A stretch of 64,000 nucleotides of DNA from Bauldia sp965232525 (GTDB lineage: Bacteria > Pseudomonadota > Alphaproteobacteria > Rhizobiales > Kaistiaceae). Position 1 is the first letter of the stretch. Each line of letters begins with the position of its first letter. Shown in pieces: positions 23,494 through 32,077 of the stretch. The notes beneath the pieces are model-generated. The model searched no databases. It had not been told where the DNA came from and saw only the letters and a program-made list of their open reading frames with translations. The stretch spans positions 4,092,001 to 4,156,000 of the forward strand of contig NZ_OZ246980.1 of assembly GCF_965232525.1 (NCBI RefSeq). Reading direction: 5' to 3'. A program made the position numbers and the translations under genes.

Positions 23494-26100
23494 ATGACCA
23501 CCTTCACCGTCACCATCGCCAACGACCCGGGCACCACTCCACAAGGGGTCACCGGCGCCGAGGGTACCTTGAGCTGGGCGCTGGCCCAGGCCAACGCCAC
23601 CGAGGGTCCGCACACCATCGAGATCCAGACCGACGTGACGGTGAACGGCCCGCTGTCGCCGATCTTCAATTCGGTGACGATCAACGGCAACGGTTACACC
23701 ATCGACGGCAACGGCAACCAGCGCATCTTCATGGTCGGGGTCGACGAGGCGACGCTCAACGATTCCGACTATGCCGGCTCGATCCTCGCCGAGCGCCCGC
23801 AGGTGGTGATCAATAACCTGACCATTGCCAACGCCCACGCCGAGGGCGGCAACGGCAGCGGCAATGGCGGCGGTGGCGGCATGGGCGCCGGTGCGGCGCT
23901 GTTCGTCAACCAGACGGCAGACGTCACGCTCGTCGGTGTCGACTTCGTCGACAGCAAGGCGACCGGCGGCTTCGGCGGCGCAAATGTTGGGGACGGCGCC
24001 GGCGGCGGGCTCGGCGGCGCCGGAAGCGCGATGGGCGGCGGGGGCATATATGGCTTCGGTTTGTGGAGCGGCGGCGGCATCTTCGGCGATGGCGCCTCCT
24101 CCACGGGTGGTGGCGGCGGCGGCTATAGCGGCAATGGCGCGGGAGCCGGCCTCAACGGACAGGGCGGCAACCTCGCCATATACGGACTGAGCGGCACGGG
24201 CGGCAGCGGCGTAAACGGCGGCGATGGCGGCGCGCTCGGCGGTGGCGGTGGCGGCGGCGAGGAGACCAGTAACCCCGGGAACGAGTTCAGTCCGGGTGGC
24301 GGCGGCGGCTTCGGCGGCGCCGACGGAGCAACCAATGGCGGCAACGGCGGGTTCGGCGGCGGGGGCGGCGCGGGCCGCAGCGGAAGCGACGGCGCGTCCA
24401 ACGGCGGCCATGGTGGCTTCGGCGGGGGCGGCGGCGGCCCCGACGCCACCGGTGGCTTCGGCGGCGGGGGTGGTGCCGGTGGCGTGGGCGCCGGCGGCGA
24501 TGGCGGGTTTGGCGGCGGCGCGGGCGGCGGCGCAACGGGTGGCGACGGCGGCTTTGGCGGCGGCGGCGGCGCCGGTTCGCCCGGCACCGGCGGCAGCGGT
24601 GGCTTCGGCGCGGGCGACGCGACGACAAACGGCGCCGGCGGCGGTGCCGGCATGGGCGGCGCGGTGTTCGTCGTTGAAGGCGGCACGCTGAGGATCCAGG
24701 GAACGAGTTCGACCTCGGGCGGTCAGGTCACCGGCGGCGGAGCCATTGGCGACTCTGGCTCGGCGTTCGGTTCCGGCTTCTTCCTGCAGGGCGACGGCAC
24801 GCTTGTTTTTGCGCTGGGCGGTGCCGCCACCCAGACGATCGCCGACGACATCGCCGATCAGACCGGCTCCGGCGGGACCGGCGACGACGCCGGCGCCTGG
24901 GGTATCAACAAGGCCGGCACCGGCACCCTGATCCTGAGCGGGACCAACACCTATAGCGGCCAGACCAATATCAATGCCGGGACGGTCCAGGTCGATGGCA
25001 GCGCCATCAACTCCGCCGTCAATGTCGGCGACGGTGGCACTCTCGCCGGAACCGGCGCGGTGGGCATGGTGACCGTCGAATCGGGCGGCACCGTCAGTCC
25101 CGGCGCGAGTGCGGGCACGCTCACCACCGACGCCATCGATTTCAAGGGCGGCTCAGTGTTCGCCGTCGAGATCGGGGGCACTGGAGCCGGGGTGGACTAC
25201 GACGTCATGGCCGTGACCGGAGCCGTCGATCTGGAAAAGCCGACCTTGTCGTTGTCGCTCACTGGCGGTTTCGATCCTGCCTTTGGCGATGCGTTCGAGA
25301 TCATCGATAACGATGGCGACGATCCGGTCACCGGCAGCTTCGCGTCGCTGGCGGAAGGTGGCCAGTTCGTGTCCGACGGCCGCGCGTTCTCCGTCACCTA
25401 CCGGGGCGGCGATGGCAACGACGTGGTCGTGACGGCGATCCAGGCGGTGATCAACGGCACCGACAAGGACGACGTCATCAACGCGACGAACACCGTCCAT
25501 GGCCAGCTCCCCGCAACTGAAGGCGCCGACATCATCAATGGCAAGCAGGGTGACGACACGCTGTCCGGCGTCGGCGGCGATGACCAGATCAACGGCAACA
25601 AGGGCGCCGACACGATCGCTGGCAACCAGGGCAACGACACGCTGAAGGGCAACAAGGGCAAGGACACGATCGCCGGTGGCCAGGGCAACGATACGCTCAA
25701 GGGCAACAACGGCCAGGACACCCTCAGCGGCGCCCAGGGCAACGACCTGCTCGATGGCGGCAAGGGCGACGACAAGCTGACCGGCGGCGCCGGCGAGAAC
25801 GCCTTCCGCTTCTCCTCCGATCTCGGCCCCTCGAATGTCGACAGGATCAAGGATTTCGAGGATGGCGACGAGATTCAGCTATCCGCCAAGATCTTCAAGA
25901 ACATCGGCTCGGGCGGGCCGCTGGATGACAAATTTTTCATCGAGGGCTCCAAGCCCAAGAACACCAACCAGCACATCATCTACGACAAGGACGAAGGCGA
26001 GATTTCCTACGCCAAGAAGGGCAGCGACTCGAAGATGATCCTGTTCGCCAAGGTCGACAAAGGGACCGACCTCGACGCCGGCGACTTCTTCGTCGTGTAG
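23494..26100 (+). CDS. Glycine-rich beta-helix/PATR/RTX secreted protein, copy 1
   Basis: An 868-aa mosaic. Residues ~1-115 form a beta-helix-like start ('VTINGNGYTIDGNGNQRIFM'). Residues ~115-400 are extremely Gly-rich ('GGFGGGGGAG' units). Residues ~470-510 carry an autotransporter-associated beta-strand (PATR) repeat, 'GTGTLILSGTNTYSGQTNIN'. Residues ~650-770 are RTX repeats such as 'GNQGNDTLKGNKGKDTIAGG'. The last ~95 residues are the C-terminal module ('FFIEGSKPKNTNQHIIYDKD', 'LFAKVDKG', 'GDFFVV'). There is no N-terminal signal peptide and no autotransporter barrel, so the RTX end most likely directs type I secretion. Paralogue of the next gene. Confidence 0.88.
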   Translation: MTTFTVTIANDPGTTPQGVTGAEGTLSWALAQANATEGPHTIEIQTDVTVNGPLSPIFNSVTINGNGYTIDGNGNQRIFMVGVDEATLNDSDYAGSILAERPQVVINNLTIANAHAEGGNGSGNGGGGGMGAGAALFVNQTADVTLVGVDFVDSKATGGFGGANVGDGAGGGLGGAGSAMGGGGIYGFGLWSGGGIFGDGASSTGGGGGGYSGNGAGAGLNGQGGNLAIYGLSGTGGSGVNGGDGGALGGGGGGGEETSNPGNEFSPGGGGGFGGADGATNGGNGGFGGGGGAGRSGSDGASNGGHGGFGGGGGGPDATGGFGGGGGAGGVGAGGDGGFGGGAGGGATGGDGGFGGGGGAGSPGTGGSGGFGAGDATTNGAGGGAGMGGAVFVVEGGTLRIQGTSSTSGGQVTGGGAIGDSGSAFGSGFFLQGDGTLVFALGGAATQTIADDIADQTGSGGTGDDAGAWGINKAGTGTLILSGTNTYSGQTNINAGTVQVDGSAINSAVNVGDGGTLAGTGAVGMVTVESGGTVSPGASAGTLTTDAIDFKGGSVFAVEIGGTGAGVDYDVMAVTGAVDLEKPTLSLSLTGGFDPAFGDAFEIIDNDGDDPVTGSFASLAEGGQFVSDGRAFSVTYRGGDGNDVVVTAIQAVINGTDKDDVINATNTVHGQLPATEGADIINGKQGDDTLSGVGGDDQINGNKGADTIAGNQGNDTLKGNKGKDTIAGGQGNDTLKGNNGQDTLSGAQGNDLLDGGKGDDKLTGGAGENAFRFSSDLGPSNVDRIKDFEDGDEIQLSAKIFKNIGSGGPLDDKFFIEGSKPKNTNQHIIYDKDEGEISYAKKGSDSKMILFAKVDKGTDLDAGDFFVV

Positions 26101-26197
26101 GCCGTTCGCTGTCGCTCCTAAGTTGTCTGGAGCGCTGGAGCCGGAGTTGTTAGCCTTCCGCCAAGATCGATGACGCCTCTTCTAGAAGGAGCCGACC

Positions 26198-28852
26198 ATG
26201 GCAACGTTCACCGTCACTGTTGGCAGTGATCCCGGGACAGCCAGCGACGGCACGACCGGCGACACGGGCACATTGAGCTGGGCGCTGGCCCAGGCGCTTG
26301 CGACCGAAGGGCCGCACATCATCGACATCCAGACCGATGTGACGCTGGCCGGCAACCTGCCGCCGATCTTCAATTCCATGATCATCAACGGCAACGGTTA
26401 CACCATCGATGCCGACGGCGCCTCCCGTGTCTTCTTCATCGGCGTCGACGAAGCGACCCTGAACGACGAGGACTACGCCGGTTCGATCCTGGCGGCGCGG
26501 CAGCAGGTCGTCATCAACGACCTGACGCTGGCCAACGGAGCAGCCGACGGCGGCGATGCGGTCGTCGGTGGTGGCGGCGGCGGCATGGGCGCCGGCGGAG
26601 CGCTGTTCATCAACCAGTCCGCCGATGTCACCCTCAACGACGTATCGTTTGTTGACAACCAGGCGGAAGGCGGCAGCGGTGGCGGCCCGACCGGTCTCGG
26701 CGCCGGCGCAGGCCTCGGCGGCGACGCCGGGGACTACGACGGTGGCGGCGGCGGCGGCATCTATGGCGACGGCGGCCGTGGCGGCGGCGGCGGCTTTTTC
26801 GGCAATGGCGGCACCAACACTGAGGCCGGCGGCATAGGCGGTGGCGGGTTCAGTGGCGACGGGTCGCCGCCCGGCACCGAGGGGGAGGCCGGTGGCCTGT
26901 CGATCTTTGGCTTGACCGGGAGCGGTGGCGACGGTGGCCCGGACGTCGGCAATGGCGCTGCGGGCGGCGCAAATGGTGGTGGCGGGGGTGGCGGCAACAT
27001 AGGGGGTTCCCGCACGACGGGCTCCGGCGGCGGTGGTGGCTTTGGCGGCGAGGACGGCGACCTTGACGGCGACCCCGTGGGCGGCGATGGCGGATTCGGT
27101 GGTGGCGGTGGTGCCGGCGGCGGATTCGGCTACCCGTTCGGGGCTGCGGGCGCCGGGGGTTTCGGTGGCGGCGCCGGCGCCGCTAACGGTGCGGGATTCC
27201 AAAACGATACCGGCCCGGACGGAGGGTTCGGTGGCGGCGGCGGGGTAGCCCCGACTGCCTTAGACGATCCCGTCGGCGGCGATGGCGGCTTTGGCGGTGG
27301 CGGCGGCGGCAGCGGTTACGACGGCACCAGCGGCACCGACGACACCACCGGCGGAAATGGCGGGTTCGGCGGCGGTGGCGGCGGCGGCTTTACAGCCGGT
27401 TCGGGCGGCTTCGGCGGCGGCGACAATGGCGGCGGTGGGGCCGGCATGGGCGGCGCGGTGTTTGTCGTCGAAGGCGGCACGCTGACCATCGGTGGCTCGG
27501 GCAATACCTCCGGCGGCAGCGTTGTCGCGGGGTCGGCGGAAACCGGTGGTGGCGCGGGCTCCGCTTTCGGTTCCGGATTCTTTCTCCAGGGCTACGGTAC
27601 CCTCTCCTTCAACATCGGCAGTGGCGACACCCAGACCATCGACGACGTCATCGCCGATCAAACTGGCTCGGGCGGCAGTGGCGACGATGCCGGCGTATGG
27701 GGCCTCAGCAAGTCCGGTGCCGGCACGCTGGTCCTCGGTGGCACCAACACCTACACGGGCGCAACGATCATCGCCGCCGGCCTGATGCAGGTCGAAGGCA
27801 GCGCCGCCAATTCGGACTTCGCCATCGGCAGCGGCGGCGCACTCGGCGGCAATGGGACGGTGGGCGGGGTCGTGGTCGGGTCCGGCGGGACGATCGGTGC
27901 CGGATCGAGCACGGGCGTCCTGTCGACCGAAGACCTCACCGCGGCCGCTGGTGCTTCATTCGAGGTGGAGCTCGGCGGCAACACGCCGGGCACCGATGGC
28001 TATGATCAGGTCGTCGTTACCGGTGAAGTCGATCTGGAAGCCCCGACGCTCGACCTGTCCATGGTCGACGGCTTCACCCCGAGTATCGGCGACACATTCA
28101 CCATCATCGACAACGACAGCGACGATGCGGTCGTCGGAACCTTCGCCGGTCTCGCCGAAGGCGGTGAGGGCGTTCTCGACGGCTATGCCTTCTCGATCAC
28201 CTACCGCGGCGGCGACGGCAACGATGTCGTGCTCACCGCGATCCAGGCGGTGATCACCGGCACCAGCGGCGACGACGTCATCAACGAGACGAGCACCGTT
28301 CATGGCCAGCTTCCCGCGACCCAGGGCAACGACATCATCAAGGGCAAGGGCGGTGACGACACGATCTCGGGTCTGAGTGGCGCCGATCAGATCGGCGGCG
28401 GCAACGGCAAGGACCTGATCAAGGGCAACAACGGCAAGGACACGCTGACCGGCGACAAAGGCAAGGATACGATCAAGGGCGGCAACAGCCACGACGTGAT
28501 CGACGGCGGCAAGGGCAAGGACGAACTCACCGGCGGCTCAGGCGACGATGCCTTCCTCTTCTCTACCGAGATCGGGAACGGCAATGTCGACAAGATCACC
28601 GACTTCGGCAAGGGCGACGACACCATCGAGCTGTCGTCGGCGATCTTCGAGAACATCGGCTCGGGCGGTCAGTTGAAATCCAAGTATTTCAAAGAGGGCA
28701 CCGAGCCCAAGAACACGGACCAGCACATCATCTACGACAAGGACGAAGGCAAGATCTCCTACGCCAAGAAGGGCAGCGACTCCAAGATGATCCTGTTCGC
28801 CAAGGTCGACAAAGGCACCAAGCTCGACGCCGACGACTTCTTCGTGGTTTAG
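26198..28852 (+). CDS. Glycine-rich beta-helix/PATR/RTX secreted protein, copy 2
   Basis: An 884-aa paralogue of the preceding gene with the same domain order. It has a beta-helix start ('MIINGNGYTIDADGASRVFF'), a Gly-rich stretch (~115-430), a PATR segment 'GAGTLVLGGTNTYTGATIIA', an RTX block ('GNNGKDTLTGDKGKDTIKGG') and the C-terminal module 'YFKEGTEPKNTDQHIIYDKD' ending 'DDFFVV'. AAGGAG lies 6 nt before ATG 26198. The two genes are 97 nt apart and were probably produced by tandem duplication. The ends are more conserved than the Gly-rich middle, where unit number differs. Expected to be an extracellular, calcium-dependent structural or adhesive protein. Confidence 0.88.
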   Translation: MATFTVTVGSDPGTASDGTTGDTGTLSWALAQALATEGPHIIDIQTDVTLAGNLPPIFNSMIINGNGYTIDADGASRVFFIGVDEATLNDEDYAGSILAARQQVVINDLTLANGAADGGDAVVGGGGGGMGAGGALFINQSADVTLNDVSFVDNQAEGGSGGGPTGLGAGAGLGGDAGDYDGGGGGGIYGDGGRGGGGGFFGNGGTNTEAGGIGGGGFSGDGSPPGTEGEAGGLSIFGLTGSGGDGGPDVGNGAAGGANGGGGGGGNIGGSRTTGSGGGGGFGGEDGDLDGDPVGGDGGFGGGGGAGGGFGYPFGAAGAGGFGGGAGAANGAGFQNDTGPDGGFGGGGGVAPTALDDPVGGDGGFGGGGGGSGYDGTSGTDDTTGGNGGFGGGGGGGFTAGSGGFGGGDNGGGGAGMGGAVFVVEGGTLTIGGSGNTSGGSVVAGSAETGGGAGSAFGSGFFLQGYGTLSFNIGSGDTQTIDDVIADQTGSGGSGDDAGVWGLSKSGAGTLVLGGTNTYTGATIIAAGLMQVEGSAANSDFAIGSGGALGGNGTVGGVVVGSGGTIGAGSSTGVLSTEDLTAAAGASFEVELGGNTPGTDGYDQVVVTGEVDLEAPTLDLSMVDGFTPSIGDTFTIIDNDSDDAVVGTFAGLAEGGEGVLDGYAFSITYRGGDGNDVVLTAIQAVITGTSGDDVINETSTVHGQLPATQGNDIIKGKGGDDTISGLSGADQIGGGNGKDLIKGNNGKDTLTGDKGKDTIKGGNSHDVIDGGKGKDELTGGSGDDAFLFSTEIGNGNVDKITDFGKGDDTIELSSAIFENIGSGGQLKSKYFKEGTEPKNTDQHIIYDKDEGKISYAKKGSDSKMILFAKVDKGTKLDADDFFVV

Positions 28853-28867
28853 CCTGTCCGACTGGCG

Positions 28868-29326
28868 CTAGTCCGGCGCGTCGATCGGGGTTTCCTGAAG
28901 GAACGAGACCCGCCATTCGTCGCCATCGCGTTTCCACAACGACGACGTGAACACCCACGACCACGACGGACGCTCGCCGCTATAGGTCCCGTCGAACGAC
29001 GTCCTGAACGTCAGAAAGGCCGTGTCGTCATTCATGAACGTGACGTTGGGACTGTGGGTCTCGTCGTCCGTGATCTCCAGATCGATCAGGGTCCGGACGA
29101 CCTGGTTGACCGTGAAGGGCGCCCCGTAAAGTGGTGTGACGAAGACGGCGTCCGGCGTCATCACTTCGCGAACGACCGTCGCATCCTGATCGCGGAACCC
29201 GGCCTTGAGCCGCTCGAGGCTCTCGACGATCGCCTGTGAGTCGGCGGCCTCGTCCGCGTAGGCCGCGGGCACCGCCACGCCAAGACCACACGAAACGACA
29301 ACGAACGGAACCAGCAGCGTCTTCAT
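28868..29326 (-). CDS. Secreted SnoaL/DUF4440-like (NTF2-fold) protein
   Basis: A 152-aa protein with a signal peptide (residues 1-24, ending 'VPAAYA-DE'). An NTF2-like domain follows: 'AIVESLERLKAGFRDQDATV', 'MTPDAVFVTPLYGAPF', 'NVTFMNDDTAFLTFRTSFDG' and 'SLWKRDGDEWRVSFLQETP'. The last segment is the usual SnoaL/DUF4440 closing strand pair. I chose ATG 29326 (MKTLLVPF); the longer frame to 29431 lacks signal-peptide character. Convergent with the RTX gene. Such proteins may be small-ligand binders or enzymes; the role here is unknown. Confidence 0.8.
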   Translation of the reverse strand: MKTLLVPFVVVSCGLGVAVPAAYADEAADSQAIVESLERLKAGFRDQDATVVREVMTPDAVFVTPLYGAPFTVNQVVRTLIDLEITDDETHSPNVTFMNDDTAFLTFRTSFDGTYSGERPSWSWVFTSSLWKRDGDEWRVSFLQETPIDAPD

Positions 29327-29662
29327 CTCTTTCCTCACCCCCTGCAGTTCGATTGCCGCCAGCTTGACCGGCAACGCCGCCGCAATCAAGCCGGGAACCG
29401 CCCCCTTCGACGCGGACATCACCGTCATCAAATCTGCGGCAACGAAGCGACCGCGTCACATTCGCGTCGGCGCTGGCACGGACCACCGAGCCACCGGCTC
29501 TGTCGGCTTCAAAGACACCGCTCTGTCGGCCTGAATCAAACACCCCAGCTGCCGGCCGCCAATTCTGGTTTTCCCGTCCATCTGATCCCGCCGCCATTCT
29601 GATCACGCTGATCACGCCACAAATTCTGATCCCGACTCTCAAGGGCTGACTCAGAATCCGGA
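29327..29662. other. Intergenic region, short gtgatca-type repeats
   Basis: About 335 bp with no supported gene. It contains the near-repeat 'attctgatcacgctgatcac', with related 'aattctggtt' and 'aattctgatcccg' stretches at ~29560-29640. Promoters for the flanking divergent genes must lie here and in the adjoining tetR promoter. Confidence 0.5.
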
Positions 29663-29692
29663 TTGACATACATACCAACTGTCCGGTATATA
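29663..29692 (+). promoter_or_regulatory. tetR promoter with overlapping inverted repeat
   Basis: TTGACA (29663-29668) and TATATA (29687-29692) are separated by 18 nt, a near-consensus sigma-70 promoter. The inverted repeat ATACC-N8-GGTAT (29672-29689) lies inside it and is a good candidate operator for autoregulation by the TetR protein encoded immediately downstream. The -10 box ends 6 nt before ATG 29699, so the transcript is probably leaderless. Confidence 0.75.
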
Positions 29693-29698
29693 TTTTCC

Positions 29699-30340
29699 AT
29701 GCCGAGACCGACCAAACACCAGCCCGAGCGGGGCGATGCACGGACGCGATTGCTCGAGGCGGCACGCGGCGTCATTCGGGAGAAGGGATTCACCGCAACC
29801 ACGGTCGACGATCTGTGCGCCGCGGCCGGTGTCACCAAGGGCGCGTTCTTTCACCACTTCGACAGCAAGGAAGCGCTCGGCGTCGCGGCGGCCGCCTACT
29901 GGGCGGAGACGACCGGCGTCTTCTTCGAGAACGCCCCCTACCACGATCATGACGATCCGCTGGACCGCCTGCTCGCCTATGTCGATTTTCGCAGGAGCAT
30001 CATCGACGGCGATCTTGCCGAGTTCACCTGCCTGGTCGGCACCATGGTGCAGGAAGTCTATGGCTCGCACCCGGCAATCCGCGACGCGTGCGCCGCCAGC
30101 ATTTTCGGTCACGCCGCGACGCTGGAACCTGAGATCCGCGCCGCGATGCAGGCCCGCGGCATCGCCGCCGATTGGACCGCGGAGAGCCTGGCGCGTCACA
30201 CCCAGGTCGTGCTCCAGGGGGCCTTCATCCTGGCCAAGGCAAGCGGCGATGGAGCCGTCGCGCGCGAGGCCATCGACCACCTGAAACGCTACATCGAGCT
30301 GTTGTTCGCCCAGCCGGCCAAGAGGAGGAAGGCGGCATGA
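29699..30340 (+). CDS. TetR/AcrR-family repressor
   Basis: A 213-aa TetR-family regulator. The N-terminal HTH is canonical: 'TRLLEAARGVIREKGFTATT', 'VDDLCAAAGVTKGAFFHHF' and 'SKEALGVAA' (about residues 15-70). The C-terminal ligand domain contains 'LAEFTCLVGTMVQEVYGSHP'. I chose ATG 29699; an upstream in-frame start would place the promoter -10 box inside the gene. The stop overlaps the next gene's ATG (ATGA), so the four genes to 31935 look like one operon. It probably represses this operon until a small ligand, perhaps an electrophile or aromatic, is bound. Confidence 0.93.
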   Translation: MPRPTKHQPERGDARTRLLEAARGVIREKGFTATTVDDLCAAAGVTKGAFFHHFDSKEALGVAAAAYWAETTGVFFENAPYHDHDDPLDRLLAYVDFRRSIIDGDLAEFTCLVGTMVQEVYGSHPAIRDACAASIFGHAATLEPEIRAAMQARGIAADWTAESLARHTQVVLQGAFILAKASGDGAVAREAIDHLKRYIELLFAQPAKRRKAA

Positions 30341-30759
30341 CCGCCCGCGACGACATCATTGCTTTCTGCGACCGCCTCGGCGCGGCCTACCAGGCCAAGG
30401 ACGCCGACGCCATCGCTGCTGGCTATGCTCCCGACGCGGTGATTTACGACCTCGCGCCACCGCTGGCGCGGCGCGGTCTCGATCGTGATGAGACCGCCGC
30501 CTGGCTTGCGACCTGGGACGGACCGGTGACCTTCGACGGCGACGATGTCGATCTCGTCGTCGCGGGTGATCTCGCGTGGATGACGATGCTCAGCAACATG
30601 CGCGGCACCAAGACCGACGGTACTGACGTCGATCTCTGGTTCCGGACCACGACGTGCTTCCGCAACACCGACGACGGCTGGCGGATCGTCCACGACCATG
30701 CGTCGGTGCCGTTTCTGATGGACGGCAGCGAGCGTGCCGCCCTCGCCCTCAAGCCCTGA
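30337..30759 (+). CDS. SnoaL-like (NTF2-fold) protein
   Basis: A 140-aa protein of the SnoaL/ketosteroid-isomerase-like superfamily. Features are 'AFCDRLGAAYQAKDADAIAA', 'YAPDAVIYDLAPPL' and the paired C-terminal strands 'DLWFRTTTCFRNTDDGWRIV' and 'HDHASVPF'. ATG 30337 overlaps the tetR stop and is preceded by GAGGAGGAAGG. The 'vHeH.S.P.' ending is typical of proteins annotated as ketosteroid isomerase-like in TetR-VOC operons. The substrate is unknown. Confidence 0.88.
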   Translation: MTARDDIIAFCDRLGAAYQAKDADAIAAGYAPDAVIYDLAPPLARRGLDRDETAAWLATWDGPVTFDGDDVDLVVAGDLAWMTMLSNMRGTKTDGTDVDLWFRTTTCFRNTDDGWRIVHDHASVPFLMDGSERAALALKP

Positions 30760-30798
30760 CATCCCATGCCCGCCGACATCGGCGAAGAGGAGGACCCC

Positions 30799-31230
30799 AT
30801 GACCGAGAAGCCGAACATGAACCAGCTGATGAATGGGGTGATCCCCTATCTCGGGATCGAGCGCGCCGGTGAGGCGATCGCGTTCTACGAGAAAGCCTTT
30901 GGCGCGATCCGGCTCGGCGACGTGATGCGGGACGAGCAAGGCCAGATCATGAATGCCAGCCTCGCCATCAACGACGGCGTTTTCATGCTGATGGACTACA
31001 TGACCGATCTCGGCGACCCGCCTGCCAAGACCGGCCAGAACTTCACCCTGACGCTGGTGGTCGACGACGGCGACATGTGGTGGTCGCGCGCGGTCGATGC
31101 CGGCTGCGAAGTCACCATGCCGTTCGAGAAGCAGTTCTGGGGCGATCGCTACGGCCGGCTGCGCGATCCGTTCGGACTCGACTGGGCCGTGGACGAACCG
31201 TCGGCCGAGAACCGCGCCGCGGCGGGCTGA
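30799..31230 (+). CDS. VOC-family (PhnB/glyoxalase-like) protein
   Basis: A 143-aa single-domain VOC protein of the PhnB type. Features are 'VIPYLGIERAGEAIAFYEKA', 'GAIRLGDVMRDEQGQIMNAS', 'TLTLVVDDGDMWWSRAVDAG' and 'QFWGDRYGRLRDPFGLDWAV'. ATG 30799 has GAGGAGG 6 nt upstream. Such proteins are predicted metal-dependent enzymes or binding proteins. Here it is the third gene of a TetR-controlled unit, suggesting a role in handling a small reactive compound. Confidence 0.9.
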   Translation: MTEKPNMNQLMNGVIPYLGIERAGEAIAFYEKAFGAIRLGDVMRDEQGQIMNASLAINDGVFMLMDYMTDLGDPPAKTGQNFTLTLVVDDGDMWWSRAVDAGCEVTMPFEKQFWGDRYGRLRDPFGLDWAVDEPSAENRAAAG

Positions 31231-31293
31231 CCCGATGGCACTCCCGACACAAGCCATGACGATCACCACCGGCTACGACTCGAGGCTGTTGCA

Positions 31294-31935
31294 ATGACCA
31301 TTCGCGTCTCCGCCCTGGATTGGGCCCCGGAATCCGCGCGCGGTTTCGTCAAGGATCTGCGGGTCCGCTGGGCCCTCGAGGAGGCTGGCCTGCCTTACGA
31401 GATCGTTCCGGTCTGCGGGGACGAGCGTGCGTCGCCGACGTACCGGGAGTGGCAGCCGTTCGGACAGGTCCCGGCGTTTTCCGATGGCGACACCAGGCTG
31501 TTCGAATCCGGCGCCATCGTTCTCCACATCGCGGCAAGGTCCGAAGTCCTCGCGCCTTTAGGCGCGGAAGGACAGGCACAGGTGGCAACGTGGATCATCG
31601 CCGCCCTCAACTCGGTCGAGCCGTACGTTTCCAACGTGGTCGAACTCGATGCCTTCTATGCCGGCGAGGCCTGGGTCGAACATCGCCGCCCCTCGGCGCT
31701 GGCGGCCCTCGCCAAGCGTCTCGATGCCCTCGTCGTTTGGCTCGGCGACAAGGACTTCCTCGAAGACCGGTTCACCGCCGCCGATATCGTCATGGCGACT
31801 GTTTTGCGGGAGCTGGAGGAGAGGCCGATCCTGACCGAACGCCAGCCCCTTGTTGCCTATCGCGAGCGCTGTCTCGCCCGCCCGGCCTTCACCCGCGCTC
31901 TCGCCGCCCAGCTTGAAGAGCTCGGCTCGGCCTAA
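31294..31935 (+). CDS. Glutathione S-transferase
   Basis: A 213-aa GST. The N-terminal thioredoxin-like domain runs 'RVRWALEEAGLPYEIVPVCG', 'YREWQPFGQVPAFSDGDTRL' and 'FESGAIVLHIA', the last holding the Glu-Ser pair that binds the gamma-glutamyl group. The C-terminal helical domain contains 'EDRFTAADIVMATVL', the conserved N-capping box. As the last gene of the TetR-SnoaL-VOC-GST unit it supports a detoxification role. The catalytic residue in the first helix region is not obvious ('DWAPESARGF'), so Ser is a guess. Confidence 0.93.
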   Translation: MTIRVSALDWAPESARGFVKDLRVRWALEEAGLPYEIVPVCGDERASPTYREWQPFGQVPAFSDGDTRLFESGAIVLHIAARSEVLAPLGAEGQAQVATWIIAALNSVEPYVSNVVELDAFYAGEAWVEHRRPSALAALAKRLDALVVWLGDKDFLEDRFTAADIVMATVLRELEERPILTERQPLVAYRERCLARPAFTRALAAQLEELGSA

Positions 31936-31986
31936 GACGACACACCGTAACAATTCGTGATCCGCCTGCCCCGCTGTCGCCCGCCG

Positions 31987-32004
31987 GCCGCCGCATTCGG
32001 CGGC
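31987..32004 (+). terminator. Weak hairpin after GST operon
   Basis: GCCGCCG (31987-31993) and CGGCGGC (31998-32004) can pair across a 4-nt loop (catt), ~50 nt after the GST stop. There is no T tract, so termination is only plausible. Confidence 0.35.
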
Positions 32005-32077
32005 TGTCGTAGGTTTGTCGTCTCGGCGTTAACTGTCTTTCAAGGTTAATCGCCCATCACTGGACGAATGTTGGGGT

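Noticed and set aside
24123..24686. Pro-rich 187-aa frame opposite the Gly-rich gene
   Set aside because: Gly codons (GGC) read in reverse give Pro/Ala runs. It is a composition artefact, not a collagen-like gene.
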